A stretch of 64,000 nucleotides of DNA. It comes from Proales similis. Taxonomy: Eukaryota; Rotifera; Eurotatoria; Ploima; Proalidae. The translations under genes were made by a program, and so were the position numbers. Positions 33,739 to 43,935 of the stretch are shown in pieces. The DNA lies in contig JAGVRJ010000013.1 in assembly GCA_019059635.1 (NCBI GenBank), positions 1,054,001 to 1,118,000 on the forward strand, given 5' to 3'. Position 1 is the stretch's first letter. Every line of letters starts with the position of its first letter. The notes beneath the pieces were generated by a model. It was not told the origin of the DNA. It did no database searches and saw only the letters and a list, made by a program, of their open reading frames with translations.

Positions 33739-36132
33739 ATGTCGCAAGACTTTCAGTCGGCCATTGAACGAGCAAAGGCGATCGCCGCCAAGCTAACAGG
33801 GCAAGCAGCCAGCGCGCCAGGAGCCACTGAGAGTAGCAATAAACGTGCGGCCGACTCGCCAGGTACAACTGTCTTCTTCACGCAGCCGCCTCTTCTGCTC
33901 TCTACCTTAAATCGAATCGTTTAGACGAACACGCGGCCAAAAAGTTCGCTTCAGTCAACGATGGTGAGTTGCCTATTTTTTTTGTCAATTGTCTCTCTCT
34001 CTTTCTCTCGTTTCTGCCGATCGTGCCGGCCTGTTGAGCGAGCATGTGCCTGTTGTCCCCTCGTTTCTTTAATATTGATTGCCCCAATTTCGCTAACCTT
34101 GCCTATTTCGATTAGCGGTAGGCGCCCAGCTTATGATGCTTAAGTAAGCGTCCGATTTTTCTTTTCATCACACGCGCGCTCATGGAACGTACCGTTCGCT
34201 GGACTCGGCCACCACGTCCCAGTCTCATTCAAGCAGAGTAAGTTGTTTGCTCAAATCGACTCGTCTCGTTCAAATGGTCTAACACAGAAACCTCTTTGCT
34301 GTTTTCAGGTCCGGCGAACCAAACTCGTTCTAGCTCGCTCTACTCGATCAATTTATCGTTCGCTAAAACCGGTTCGACGACGAATTTAACAAATTGCTTG
34401 TGTTATTCTAATAGACAGCAACAAATGGGCGTGTCGTTGGTCACTGAGGACATTAAAGTGCCCGATCGTTATGTTGGCCTGGGTAACTTGCTTTCCTATT
34501 GTGAGACTCAACGGCCTCATTTCATGTGCGAATCATGTGTTAGTGATCGGAAAGGGGGGCGAGCAGCTTCATCAGCTCCAGCAGGCAACCAAATGCAAAG
34601 TGCAAATAGCGCCGGACCGCGACGGACGTCCAGAACGTCAATTCACCCTGATCGGCACTCGCGAGGCGATCGACAAATGTAAACGGGTCATCGAAGACAT
34701 CGTCAAGAGCGGCACAAACGACTCGTATGTCGTGAACAATTTAATTAGCGGCGCGTTCGAAGTGCAAGAAATGAGAGTGCCCCTGAACAAATGCGGCCTG
34801 ATAATAGGCCGAGGCGGCGAGACTATTAAGCGTCTGAGCGAGCAGTACGGAGTCAAGCTGGTCGTGATTCAGGACAACAACGGCACTGACAAGCCGCTTA
34901 GAATAACGGGCGAGCCGGCCAAGGTTGCGTACGCGCGTGACGGCATTGCGGCCATGATCTCACCCACAGCGCAGCGAACTCCGAACGAGTACGGCACACG
35001 GCCGGGACTGCCTGCCGGCCATCAAGAAGTGTTCATCCGGGTGCCGAGCGAAAAGGCCGGCGTCATCATTGGCAAAGGTCGGTGAACTTGAAATATTTTC
35101 AGCTCAGCACTAGATTAGAGCCCAATTGTGATGCGGCCGATCGGGTCGAATTCTTCGAGTTCGATCGGTCTTTCCGTTCGCTTTGGGTGTCAACGTGTGC
35201 CATATGAACGCCTTGCAGGTCAATTCGCAAGTTTGCATCCGACTGGTGTCTACTTGATAATGACCTTCCACATTCGATCCCATCGACTCCGAACAAGCCG
35301 ACTAAACTCGCCTTTTAATTGTTTCTAGGCGGAGAGTCCATCAAGGAGATAAATCGTCGCTCTGGCGCTTACGTTGAAATCGACAAAAAGAGCAACACAC
35401 CGGACAATAGCGACAAGTTTTTCATTATACGCGGCTCGCCCGACCAGATTCAATACGCCCAGCAGCTGATCTATGAGAAAATCACCGGCGTAAGTAGGCT
35501 TTAGTTGACCGCTCCAGAATGAGGCTCTTTTTCAAGCGTTGAGCGTGCCAATCGCTCTTGGCTTCGAGTCTCGTTCGAACATAAAACTTCAGGTTTCCAC
35601 CAAAGCTTCCTTTATTTGGAATGACTTTAACTAAAACCTAGAAACATTAGCTGTGTGAAAAGCGAAACAAATTTTTCTAAACCAGCTCTTGATGCGAATA
35701 GGTGATTGGCTCTTCGCCACCGGACGGCTACTTTGGACCTAATTCGACGGTAACTGGAACGACAGGCGCGACATATGGAGCCACGCCTGGCTACGATCAA
35801 GCATGGAGCCAATACTACGGAGCCGATCCGAGCAAAGCGGACCCGACCGCTGCTTGGGCAGCCTACTACCAGCAGTACTATGGACAGGCTGTAATGCCCA
35901 CTGCCGCCGCAGGCCAGACAGGCGCCGAGGTGCAAGCCGGCCAGCCTGACTATACTCAAGCTTGGGTCGAGTACTATCGTTCGATGGGAATGAACGAGCA
36001 GGCAGACGCCATTATCCAACAATCTCAACAACAAGTAACCATTCTCTTTTAGCTGAATGCTTTTTCATTTCACTAATCGTCGAAATATTTCTATAGTCAA
36101 AACCGACAGAGGCTCAAGAGAACGGTACTTGA
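33739..36132 (+). CDS. FUBP/KSRP-family KH-domain protein
   Basis: Multi-exon gene from ATG 33739 to TGA 36130-36132. The N-terminus (SAIERAKAIAAKL) matches the helical FUBP N-box. Three KH domains follow. KH1 carries LVIGKGGEQ, KH2 GLIIGRGGETIKRL with DKPLRITGEP, and the last GVIIGKG|GESIKEI with FFIIRGSPDQIQYA and an intron between the two glycines. Sequence around NEYGTR and the last KH best match KH2 and KH4 of vertebrate FUBP, so the usual KH3 seems to be absent. The C-terminus is Tyr/Gln/Ala-rich with the repeated AW-x-x-YY motif (AWSQYYG, AWAAYYQ, AWVEYYRS), as in FUBP proteins. These are nuclear single-strand nucleic-acid binders acting in transcription and splicing. Small alternative exons between 33926 and 34330 are uncertain. 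Confidence 0.88.
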
Positions 36133-36441
36133 ATGGACTCGCACGCATCGCCTCTTTTTTTTTCTAATGCATTGTGATATTTCTTCTTTAACTTCTTCTT
36201 TCTCTGTCTTTTTTGTCATTCCTTCTTTATTAAGTATACAAACGAGGTATTAAAATATAAATGAGCTAAAGGCCATTGCGTTTTGCGATCGATCAAGTCG
36301 CTTGAGAATCAGATTTAAATTAGAGAGAGGTTGAAGCAACGAAAATGCATTTTATTCAACTTAATCGAGCAATCAGCTCAGAAAAAAAATAGGAATTAGA
36401 CAAGCGCATTTGTTGTGTATTTTATAGAGAGTCCTCTTTGC
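36133..36441. other. Convergent gap FUBP-like / cystine-knot gene 1
   Basis: About 310 bp of T-rich 3' UTR sequence; no coding potential seen. Confidence 0.5.
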
Positions 36442-36954
36442 CTAGATTTGAACAATGTTCTCAGAATGCTTGAAGCAGGCGCACGCCTTGATTACTCTGG
36501 CCTGCAGGTATTTGATTGTCTGGTCTGTACACTTTACTTTGAAAAACACGGTGGTGAACTCACGAGCCTTGCATGATCGGCAAGTGCGCTTCGCTTGCAT
36601 GGTATTGGCGATCAGAGTTTCACTCGAGCGGCAAAAACCGTCGCACTTGGTCAGATTCAATCTTATCCGGCCACAGTTGGCTATGTGATGCCAGACTTGG
36701 ACTGTTTTGAGCTCGCAGCGTTCGACCGATGTCTCGTCCGCATGTGAGGCGAGCTCTGTGGTCTCGCCTCCCGAGTCCAAATCGTAGTCGGCCAGCAGAT
36801 CTTTTAAATAGCTTCCTTGCTCTACTCCTGGCTTGTCAAATGTCGATTTGCTCGATTCGCTCCTTCTGACAATAGGAAACTCAAGTTCCTCTTGATGCGT
36901 CAGATTGATGGCTACTGAGAGAACGGCTAAAAGCGCAGGCAGTTTGCTTTTCAT
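36442..36954 (-). CDS. Secreted cystine-knot protein 1 (glycoprotein-hormone/bursicon-like)
   Basis: Intron-free frame of 170 residues from ATG 36954 with a signal peptide (LPALLAVLSVAINL). After an acidic propeptide-like stretch comes a C-terminal cystine-knot domain with nine Cys: C-x13-C-x9-C-DGF-C-x(n)-C-x2-C-x(n)-C-x(n)-CAC. The C-x-G-x-C motif (CDGFC) and the closing C-x-C (CAC) are the ring-forming cysteines of the growth-factor cystine knot used by glycoprotein hormones, bursicon and the DAN family. An N-glycosylation site (NLT) lies between Cys 2 and 3. I cannot decide between GPA2, bursicon subunit and an undefined relative. It stands head to head with a second cystine-knot gene 760 bp away. 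Confidence 0.82.
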   Translation of the reverse strand: MKSKLPALLAVLSVAINLTHQEELEFPIVRRSESSKSTFDKPGVEQGSYLKDLLADYDLDSGGETTELASHADETSVERCELKTVQVWHHIANCGRIRLNLTKCDGFCRSSETLIANTMQAKRTCRSCKAREFTTVFFKVKCTDQTIKYLQARVIKACACFKHSENIVQI

Positions 36955-37714
36955 TTTCGCTCAAACATTCACCGGGCAGGGCTTTAGCGTGGAAATTTGT
37001 TCACCGAGATTTACTCCCTTTCTCCAAGTGAATTTCTTTTTCTCGTCAACCTAATAGCAGATATAGAAAACGAGTCGGCGAATTTATGCTCCGGAAAAAT
37101 CAATTTTTAACAAACAACATGCGTTGGCAATCACGAGTCATTGGCAGTTATCGTCATTGTCACCGTCGTCAAATATCTGAGGTTAGCTTCCGGCTGCGAA
37201 ATTGTGCAGAGGAAAAATGATGATTAATGATGAATGTGCATCGGGCGAGCTTCGGGTGGTCTTGGTAAGACATTTGTGTTAGAATAAATGCGCGTCATTT
37301 ATGCCGGCAAACAAGCCAATGCCTTGAGTAAGATCAGAAAGGAAACAGTTTATAATAAATAAGGCGTTTCTTGGACTCGTTTACCCTTTGAATCTTATTT
37401 CCAACGGGTCGTTGGGTTTGAGACCGTCAGGTTCAATAAATTTCTATTAATACCGACGCCAATATAAAACGAGAGGAGAAAGCGGGCTTAACAGCAGTCT
37501 TGCGCAGTCCGTGATTCTCATTAACGTTAATCAGCGCCCGTCTGGCTTGATCCACTTCTGTCAAGCAGAGCTTCACGTTTTAAATCAGAAACACCTGCCT
37601 CGTTCACTCATTTCGTCGGCCCGCCGAAACCTTCAGCCCTTAATGCAACGAATGTCTCAATTTAGATTCTAGCACTCGGCTCGCACAACCCAGTGAACGG
37701 CAACCAATCGCAGA
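36955..37714. promoter_or_regulatory. Shared divergent promoter of the two cystine-knot genes
   Basis: 760 bp between the two start codons. AT-rich blocks at 37320-37460 include several TATAAA-like words (for example near 37350 and 37463). The placement would allow co-regulation of two hormone-like subunits; no specific factor site is claimed. Confidence 0.4.
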
Positions 37715-38293
37715 ATGATGAATTATGAATGGGGCTGTATGCTGCTCTTATTGAATTTGGTTGCAAGCACCAGCGCAAGCACCAGTGGTTCCAAGCCAAC
37801 AGCTGACTACAAATACTTGTCCGAACTGTTGAACAAGCTTGATGCGGCGGCGGCTGCTCATGAAACAGAGGCAGAAAAGCTCGAGTCTAAGTTGACCAAG
37901 TTCAACGGGTACTGCGAGCCAGTCTACCGCCAGTTCAGATTCCACATCGCCGACCACTGCGAGACGGTCAACTACGAATTCGCTGAGTGCAAGGGCTACT
38001 GCAAGAGCGACTCGATCGTGTGGAAGAATCTCGGTGAAATTGAAACGGTTGCATGCTGCTCGATGAAAAGCTCAAAACTTTACGAGAAGCAGATCAAGTG
38101 TGCGAGGCCTTTGAACGCCGGCGAGATTCGCAATCCGTTCTACGAGTCGCATGGCGACCGTCAACTGTTCGAAATATTCAAGCAGAGCTTGCTCAGCTCT
38201 GAATGGCATCCTCTAGGGCAGAGCGAACCGTACAACGGCTTCTATCTGCTCAAGTACTTCAAGGATCTGAAATGTGAATGTCAACCGCAATGA
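37715..38293 (+). CDS. Secreted cystine-knot protein 2
   Basis: Intron-free frame of 192 residues from ATG 37715. A hydrophobic leader (MLLLLNLVASTSAST) is followed by a short helical stretch and then a cystine-knot domain: C-x14-C-x9-C-KGY-C-x(n)-CC-x(n)-C, with a long insertion of about 55 residues before the final C-E-C. The C-x-G-x-C motif and closing C-x-C match those of its divergent neighbour, and the adjacent Cys-Cys pair resembles GPA2 and bursicon. The insertion in the last loop is unusual for glycoprotein-hormone subunits. The protein ends three residues after the last Cys. It is a plausible dimer partner of the neighbour, by arrangement only. Confidence 0.8.
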   Translation: MMNYEWGCMLLLLNLVASTSASTSGSKPTADYKYLSELLNKLDAAAAAHETEAEKLESKLTKFNGYCEPVYRQFRFHIADHCETVNYEFAECKGYCKSDSIVWKNLGEIETVACCSMKSSKLYEKQIKCARPLNAGEIRNPFYESHGDRQLFEIFKQSLLSSEWHPLGQSEPYNGFYLLKYFKDLKCECQPQ

Positions 38294-38606
38294 ACTGGCC
38301 GCTTTGCCTTAACCGCTTTTTCAGTTGCTCTTTTCACCTCTCTATTATCTGCCGTCTCACTTTGCACTTTTCCTTTGCGATTGGCTTCAAAGCCGTCAGA
38401 CACAAAGTTGAAATTTTACTATTTATGGCGAAATCTTCGAATGGCAGCTCACGTTCTCCAACATGTTTGTATTGATTTGATGCACAAAAGAGCAAATAAA
38501 TAGAGAAAATTGGCGAATGCTTATGTTCAAATGGATTTTGATTTTAAATGCTTGAGTTGCTGAAAAGGTGTCGATCGACAGCTCACTTCGATCGGCCTGT
38601 TGAATG
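38294..38606. other. Convergent gap cystine-knot 2 / FANCJ
   Basis: About 310 bp with an AATAAA at 38495-38500 suited to the plus-strand gene; no coding potential seen. Confidence 0.5.
38495..38500 (+). terminator. Likely polyadenylation signal of cystine-knot gene 2
   Basis: AATAAA about 200 bp downstream of the stop codon on the same strand. Confidence 0.5.
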
Positions 38607-41600
38607 CTAATTGAAATCTAAATCGCAGTTGTCTTCACTGTTCTGCGATTGCGTCAAGTCGATTTCTACTTGAATGAGCGCTTTCAAGTTCGGAGCCTTT
38701 CTCTTTTTGCTCACGGCGAACTCGTCTATTTCGTCCGGATCGTTTATGATCGACATCATCTCGTCCACTTCTTGACTTGGCGCACTGCTCGCTTCGTCTA
38801 AATTCTCAGTCTGGTCCATTTTTATCCATCTTCTGTCGCCCTTGGCGTATTTAGTGCAGCCGAACTCGAACGCCATCAGCGTTCTTTGGCCATTTGGCGT
38901 CCTCTGGCTGGTGGTCGCCTCTCTCGAACGCTTTTTACGGCCCGAATTGATCGGCGACGACTTTGCCGTCTCAGTCTTGGCTCGGCCGTTCGGCTTCGAT
39001 TCGCTGTTTGTCTGAGTGCTCGTCATTCGATTCGAAAGATTTGTTCGCAGAGGACTTGACTCTTTGTACGAGTCAGTTATCGAGTCGTTTATGATCTCCG
39101 TCTCCATGTTGGTCTCTTCGCCACCCTCCTCCAGATCTAGTTCAATGTTTGGCACAGTTGGCACGCTCGGACTGGAGCCAATTAACGGTCAACCAAACAT
39201 TGTAAACAAGCGCACTGCTCTAGCTCACCTGAAGTGTTTCATTTGTTTGGTGAACTCTTCAAGAGACTTGAGAGCCTCGCTGTAGTTTCTGTATGCCTGA
39301 TAGCGTTGTCGGATCCATTTGGACAGACCTTTGCAGTACTTTTTCGGGTATTTGAAATATCTGTCGTCGACCAGAATGATTGCGCCCCAGTCGTTGCTGT
39401 TGGTATTTTTTTTTCAGATTTTCCAGCAATCAAAAATACTGGACAGGAACGGTGATATTTACCGATGACGAATGCATCTACCCAGCGCTTGATTCACAGC
39501 TCTGTAGGCCTGAATTTCATACCAATCGTCGCCGTTGAGGAGATTCTTCTTACTGCACAGAGCGTTGTTGTATTTTCGTTTCAAATCAACCTTGAGTATA
39601 CTCGCTTGGACTTTGTGGTAAACTTTAGACACAGATTGAGAGGGGACTACCTGGACATCTTTTAAATTGGGATAGGGAATGCCGACAGCGATCACAGCAC
39701 GGCCAAAATTGTCGCTAAAATCGAGACCCTCGCTGGCTCGGCCGCGGTAGACTGCCAGTAGCAAGGCACCGTTCGGCGATTGACCTTCGTTTTGATTGCG
39801 TGACTCTATTAATCAGCACTTTGCCAAGCTGGACGCGTCAAACTACTTTCAGAGCACGAGTTTATGCACTCGTAATAGTCTTTGAGGAGCTGGTCAAAGT
39901 CTTTCGCCTGGCGGCTCTCGATGAATATATTTTTGTGCTTGCGAATTTCACGCGCCATTCGACTCTCTTCCCATCGATTCATCAAGCGATTGAGCAGCGC
40001 GTACGATGGCAGGAAGCAGAGCACTCCGAACGGTACCGCCTGCAATCGAATGTCAATCGCGAGTGATTATGTCGCTCGATTCTACTCACCTTACACACGT
40101 CGAGAGTGAGCCGCCCTATTTCATCTTGGTAAGCGAGCGTCTCGCACGTTTTGTATGTTGTAAGCAGATTGACGTCATGCGGTCCGTAGCCCACACATCC
40201 GACCCACAATTGCTTGTCTGGGTCTATTTTAGAATTTGTTCCACGCAAAAGCCATTTTCACACCTCCAACCTGAAATGACATGATTGGCTTCAAGCTGAT
40301 GATCGAACACGACACCGAGTTCCGACTGAAACGTCTCCATCGGGCTGAGGGTTCCGCTGCATAAAATGATCGAATGGCACTCTTTGAGATAATGAAACGC
40401 CTTTCAAGTCCAAACAGCCCTGTTTGGTTAAACGGCCTCGGCTATTGCGACATGGTCTCTTTACTCACCACCGCAGGATTCAGACACCAAAAGTGAATCG
40501 AGTAGTTCCATGCACTGGCCGCCATTCCGACTTGACTCAGCTGGAGCTGCTTGCTCTCTTTGCCCTGAGATTTGAGAATTGCGCTGATGATTTGGATCAT
40601 AAATGGACGAGTGCGGTTTACTTGACGCGGCATTTCGGCTTTGCTTTTCACAATCGCGATCCTTCGAAATTTAATTAGCCAAGCTCTTCATTCAACTGTC
40701 TCTCTCTCTCTCTCTCTTACTTGAAGTCGTCCATGTAGGTGTGCATTTCCTTGTAGAGAAACTCCATCAGAAGATCAAGTTTCTCCATCATCACTTTGAC
40801 CATGTCCGACTTGACTTCGTTCTCGGCCGCCTCGTCGCCCATCAGCGCGCCCATGTGCTTCTGCATTTTGACCAATCAGAAAAGAGCTGGTCCAAGTTGG
40901 TCAAACAAACTTGCCTTGTAGATGGGCACGTTCTCGGGTCCTATTCCTTGCAGCTTGAACTCGGCGACTATCTCGAGTCCGTCGTAAATGCGGCTGATGG
41001 CGTCGTTGAAATTGTGCTGTTGCATGTTGTTGCTGTTTCGCTCGATCCATTTGACGAGCTTCTCAAACTTTGAACGTTTTCGATTAAAATCGCAGACGAT
41101 CAGAAATGGCCCAGGAGCGGCCAAGAGCAGTCGCTTACAATCGCAATGAAATAAACGGCCGCACTTCTTACGGCTGAATCGTCGCTGAACACTCGCATGA
41201 TCATCTCGAGCTCGGTGATCGAGGCCTGGAGATCGTTGCGCGAGATTTCAATCGAGGCCGCGTCGCGACAAGTGTCCTCCACGTTGTGAGCCTCGTCGAT
41301 GATGACAATTTCCTCTTTGAGATTTATTCCCATCTTGGCGAGTAGCGTTCAGCTTTAGTCCAAGAACCTGTGAAGACTGCTTACGCTCGGACGAATGCTC
41401 GGGTCAATCAAGTAGTTGTATGGACAAAACACAATGTCGACCTGGCTCATGATCTCACGCGCGCCGTAATACGGACACATCTGTTCAAATGGTGAATGTT
41501 CAGCTTCGGCTTCTTATTTGCCCGTTTCACTCACTCTCTTCTTCTTCAAGACCTGCACCAGGTCTTCAATGTCCCAGACGGTGTTCTTGAAGCCGTAGTT

Positions 41601-42569
41601 GTCGTAGGCGAGCGGGTTCTTCTTGAACTTGTTGTAGTAGTTGCAGCCGCCGGCCAAGTTCTTCTGCGCCTCCTATCTGTCTGTGAGACTCGACTCATTC
41701 GAACGAAATAAATGTTGCCCGCGCTTACATCGCCCATGGTCTTCGAGTCGACGAACTTGTCTTTGTTCAATTTCTTGCACAGCTCGTCCTTGTTGGACAT
41801 TTTGCTTATCTGCGGGTGAATGCAAGTGTGCTGACGACTCGACAATATGGTCATTCGTGTGTCCTTGGCATAAGCGGTCTTTTTGAACTCTTTGATCACG
41901 TTTGTGATTTGCTTGTGTGTGCGCGTGGCAAAGTAAATCTTGGGCACTCTACAACAGTGAAAGATCGCTTCTCAGTCTAGTCTTGCGTTTGGTTCGCTCA
42001 CTTGATTTTGTTGGCCGCCAACTCTTCGCTCAGCATTTGCTGGTTGTTGTAAGACCCGTGGCAGACACATGGACAATCTGAGTCATTGCTCGTCTCCTCT
42101 TCGCCTGTCATCTCACATTCCTCGTACTCTACGCCGCCTCCTTTGGCCGCCCATTTCGGCACTTTCAACTTGTCTCTGCACGAGCAAAAGCAAGACTCGC
42201 GCAGTTTCTCGATTCGGCTCCTAACTGTTTGTTTCATTTGAAGCCTCTTAACATTCACCAAAAATGCCGATGATCAAAGTACCGTTTTCGGCCGATGCTT
42301 GCATCAGAGTTTGCTTTTCGTTGCGCTGCCAGGCCATGGCGGCGCAGATCAGAGACAAGGTCTTGCCGCTGCCGGTCGGACTCTCCAGCAGACAGTTCTG
42401 TCTGCGCTGCAAGCCGCGAATAATCTTGAGACGAGCGCGTTTCTGTTTGTTCAATATCGAATGCAGTTCGACCGCAGCTTACTCTGTCCATCATTGATAT
42501 TTGCGATGGATACGGCCGGTTGGGAAACTTGATTTTGAGCCCTCCGATGGTCACTTCAGTCTGGCTCAT
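38607..42569 (-). CDS. BRIP1: FANCJ/BRIP1-type iron-sulfur DNA helicase
   Basis: About a dozen minus-strand exons from ATG 42569 to the stop at 38607. The N-terminus [19 protein letters not shown] matches FANCJ, with a Q motif, then Walker A SPTGSGKT. The next exons have FATRTHKQI and [10 protein letters not shown]. Four cysteines suited to the Fe-S cluster follow (HTC-x-H, ELCKK, GCNYY, MCPYY), then [12 protein letters not shown] and the Walker B box DEAHNVED. Helicase domain 2 includes [31 protein letters not shown] and motif [13 protein letters not shown] charged C-terminal tail of about 190 residues has many Ser/Lys/Asp. FANCJ is a 5'-3' helicase that unwinds G-quadruplexes and acts in interstrand-crosslink repair. 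HFWCLNPAV and the N-terminal match distinguish it from RTEL1 and DDX11. Confidence 0.92.
40699..40717. repeat. (TC)n microsatellite in a FANCJ intron
   Basis: About 19 bp of TC dinucleotides inside an intron of the helicase gene. Confidence 0.85.
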
Positions 42570-42813
42570 TCTGTTGGCGCCAAGTTGGTTTTTGTTTGAA
42601 TTTTTATTAATCGATGATGAACGCACGAGAAGAGCAAGTTAATTTGCAACAAGTTTTCACACCCATTAGCGACAAAGAGGCGCTTTATTAGTCGGCTCGG
42701 TCCTGAAACTTTTTTCTCGTTTTGTTTCAAACGCTTTATTAGGCTTGAGTTTGTTTTCTTTCGTTCATATATACAAAAAAGGAAAGTGCAGAGAGGAACT
42801 TTGCTCGGAGCTG

Positions 42814-43593
42814 CTAGTGACGTCCGTTTCGCCTGCCACCGCCGCCGCCGCCGCGATGAGGACGAGATCTGGAGTTGGATCTGGAACGCGATCTTCTCGA
42901 TCGATCGCGCTCGTCAATGTACGTAAACGAGCTGACGTAAGAGGGCGAGTGGCCGGGCGATGCAGCGGCGCCGTGATCGTACGACTCGAATATGAAATCG
43001 TTGTAACGCTTTCGCCGCTTCGAATACTTGACCGAATAGAGCTTGCGTCTGAGCTCGTTTGAAATTGGCTTTAGATGCATAAAGTTGCAGAAGCCACCGC
43101 GTGGACACTCGCCCATTTGGTATTGGCGGCAGCAGGCCTCGTGGAAATCGGTGACCGGCGAGAGCTCGGCATAGATCGGCTTGCCGTTGAACCAGCGGTT
43201 GTTTAGATCTTGGCAAGCTTTCTCGGCGTCTTCCTCGTACCTGAACTTGACGTAGGTGTTGCCGGCCAAGTGCTCGCTCAGGTTGTCGCAAATGTTCATT
43301 TCCTCGATCTCGCCGTACTTGGCCTCCATCTCGATGAAGAGCTCTTCGAACACGTCGTCAAAATGGCGCTGAAGTTCCTCCTCGCCCATTTGCTCCATCG
43401 GTCGGCCGAGATGGTGAGCCATGTGCTGAGGGCTGATGTAAAGGTTCTTGAGTAAGACTGTTTGACTGAAAGTCGGCTTGTTGTGCACTTTGGAGCATTT
43501 CTCGCCGTGTCTGCACGCGCCTATCTTGAAGTAGAACGAGCAGTTGACCTTATCTTTCTCAGTGCCGAATATCGACGCCAAATAATCCGCCAT
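42814..43593 (-). CDS. U2AF1: U2 snRNP auxiliary factor small subunit (U2AF35)
   Basis: One intron-free exon of 259 codons from ATG 43593. It starts MADYLASIFGTEKDKVNCSF, as in all U2AF35 proteins. CCCH zinc finger 1 (C-x5-FKIGACRHGEKCSKVH) is followed by a UHM/RRM domain (LFIEMEAKYGEIEEMN, GNTYVKFRYEEDAEKA, NRWFNGKPI-AELSPV). CCCH finger 2 (CRQYQMGECPRGGFCNFMH) and a C-terminal RS and glycine tail follow. Both fingers are intact and contact the AG at 3' splice sites in human U2AF1. The length is close to the human protein (240). The gene itself has no introns although it supports splicing. It lies upstream of FANCJ on the same strand with 244 bp between them. Confidence 0.97.
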   Translation of the reverse strand: MADYLASIFGTEKDKVNCSFYFKIGACRHGEKCSKVHNKPTFSQTVLLKNLYISPQHMAHHLGRPMEQMGEEELQRHFDDVFEELFIEMEAKYGEIEEMNICDNLSEHLAGNTYVKFRYEEDAEKACQDLNNRWFNGKPIYAELSPVTDFHEACCRQYQMGECPRGGFCNFMHLKPISNELRRKLYSVKYSKRRKRYNDFIFESYDHGAAASPGHSPSYVSSFTYIDERDRSRRSRSRSNSRSRPHRGGGGGGRRNGRH

Positions 43594-43935
43594 TCTTCTT
43601 GTCGCTTAGTCTTTGTTCACTCGTTCTACACTCGATTGACTCCAAAGCAACTCGCAAGTTGTCTATTTGTGTGTGGTCACTTACAGCCCAAGTGAATTTT
43701 TGCGATCGCTTTCGGAACGAACAAAATTAAATGCTCGATGGTGAGTTCACCTCCCGTTCATCATCATGTCTCCATGTCCCAACACAGAACAAACTTGACA
43801 ATTTGTCGCGCCGTTCGACTTGAAACAATTTTGTTCCGATTCGCAAAAACTCCGAGAAATTTTATTTTTTTCTAAATTTCTAGCAAAAACAGGACACAGA
43901 CATTATCATGATATTGGATTTCGCCTGGAAAAGCC
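43594..43935. other. Gap between UGDH and U2AF1
   Basis: About 340 bp between two genes read in the same (minus) direction; holds the UGDH 3' UTR and the U2AF1 promoter. No coding potential seen. Confidence 0.45.

Noticed and set aside
38607-42569. RTEL1 or DDX11 as identity of the helicase
   Set aside because: The N-terminal TIGGxKIxFP, HFWCLNPAV and LLPSYxLL-type segments are those of FANCJ.
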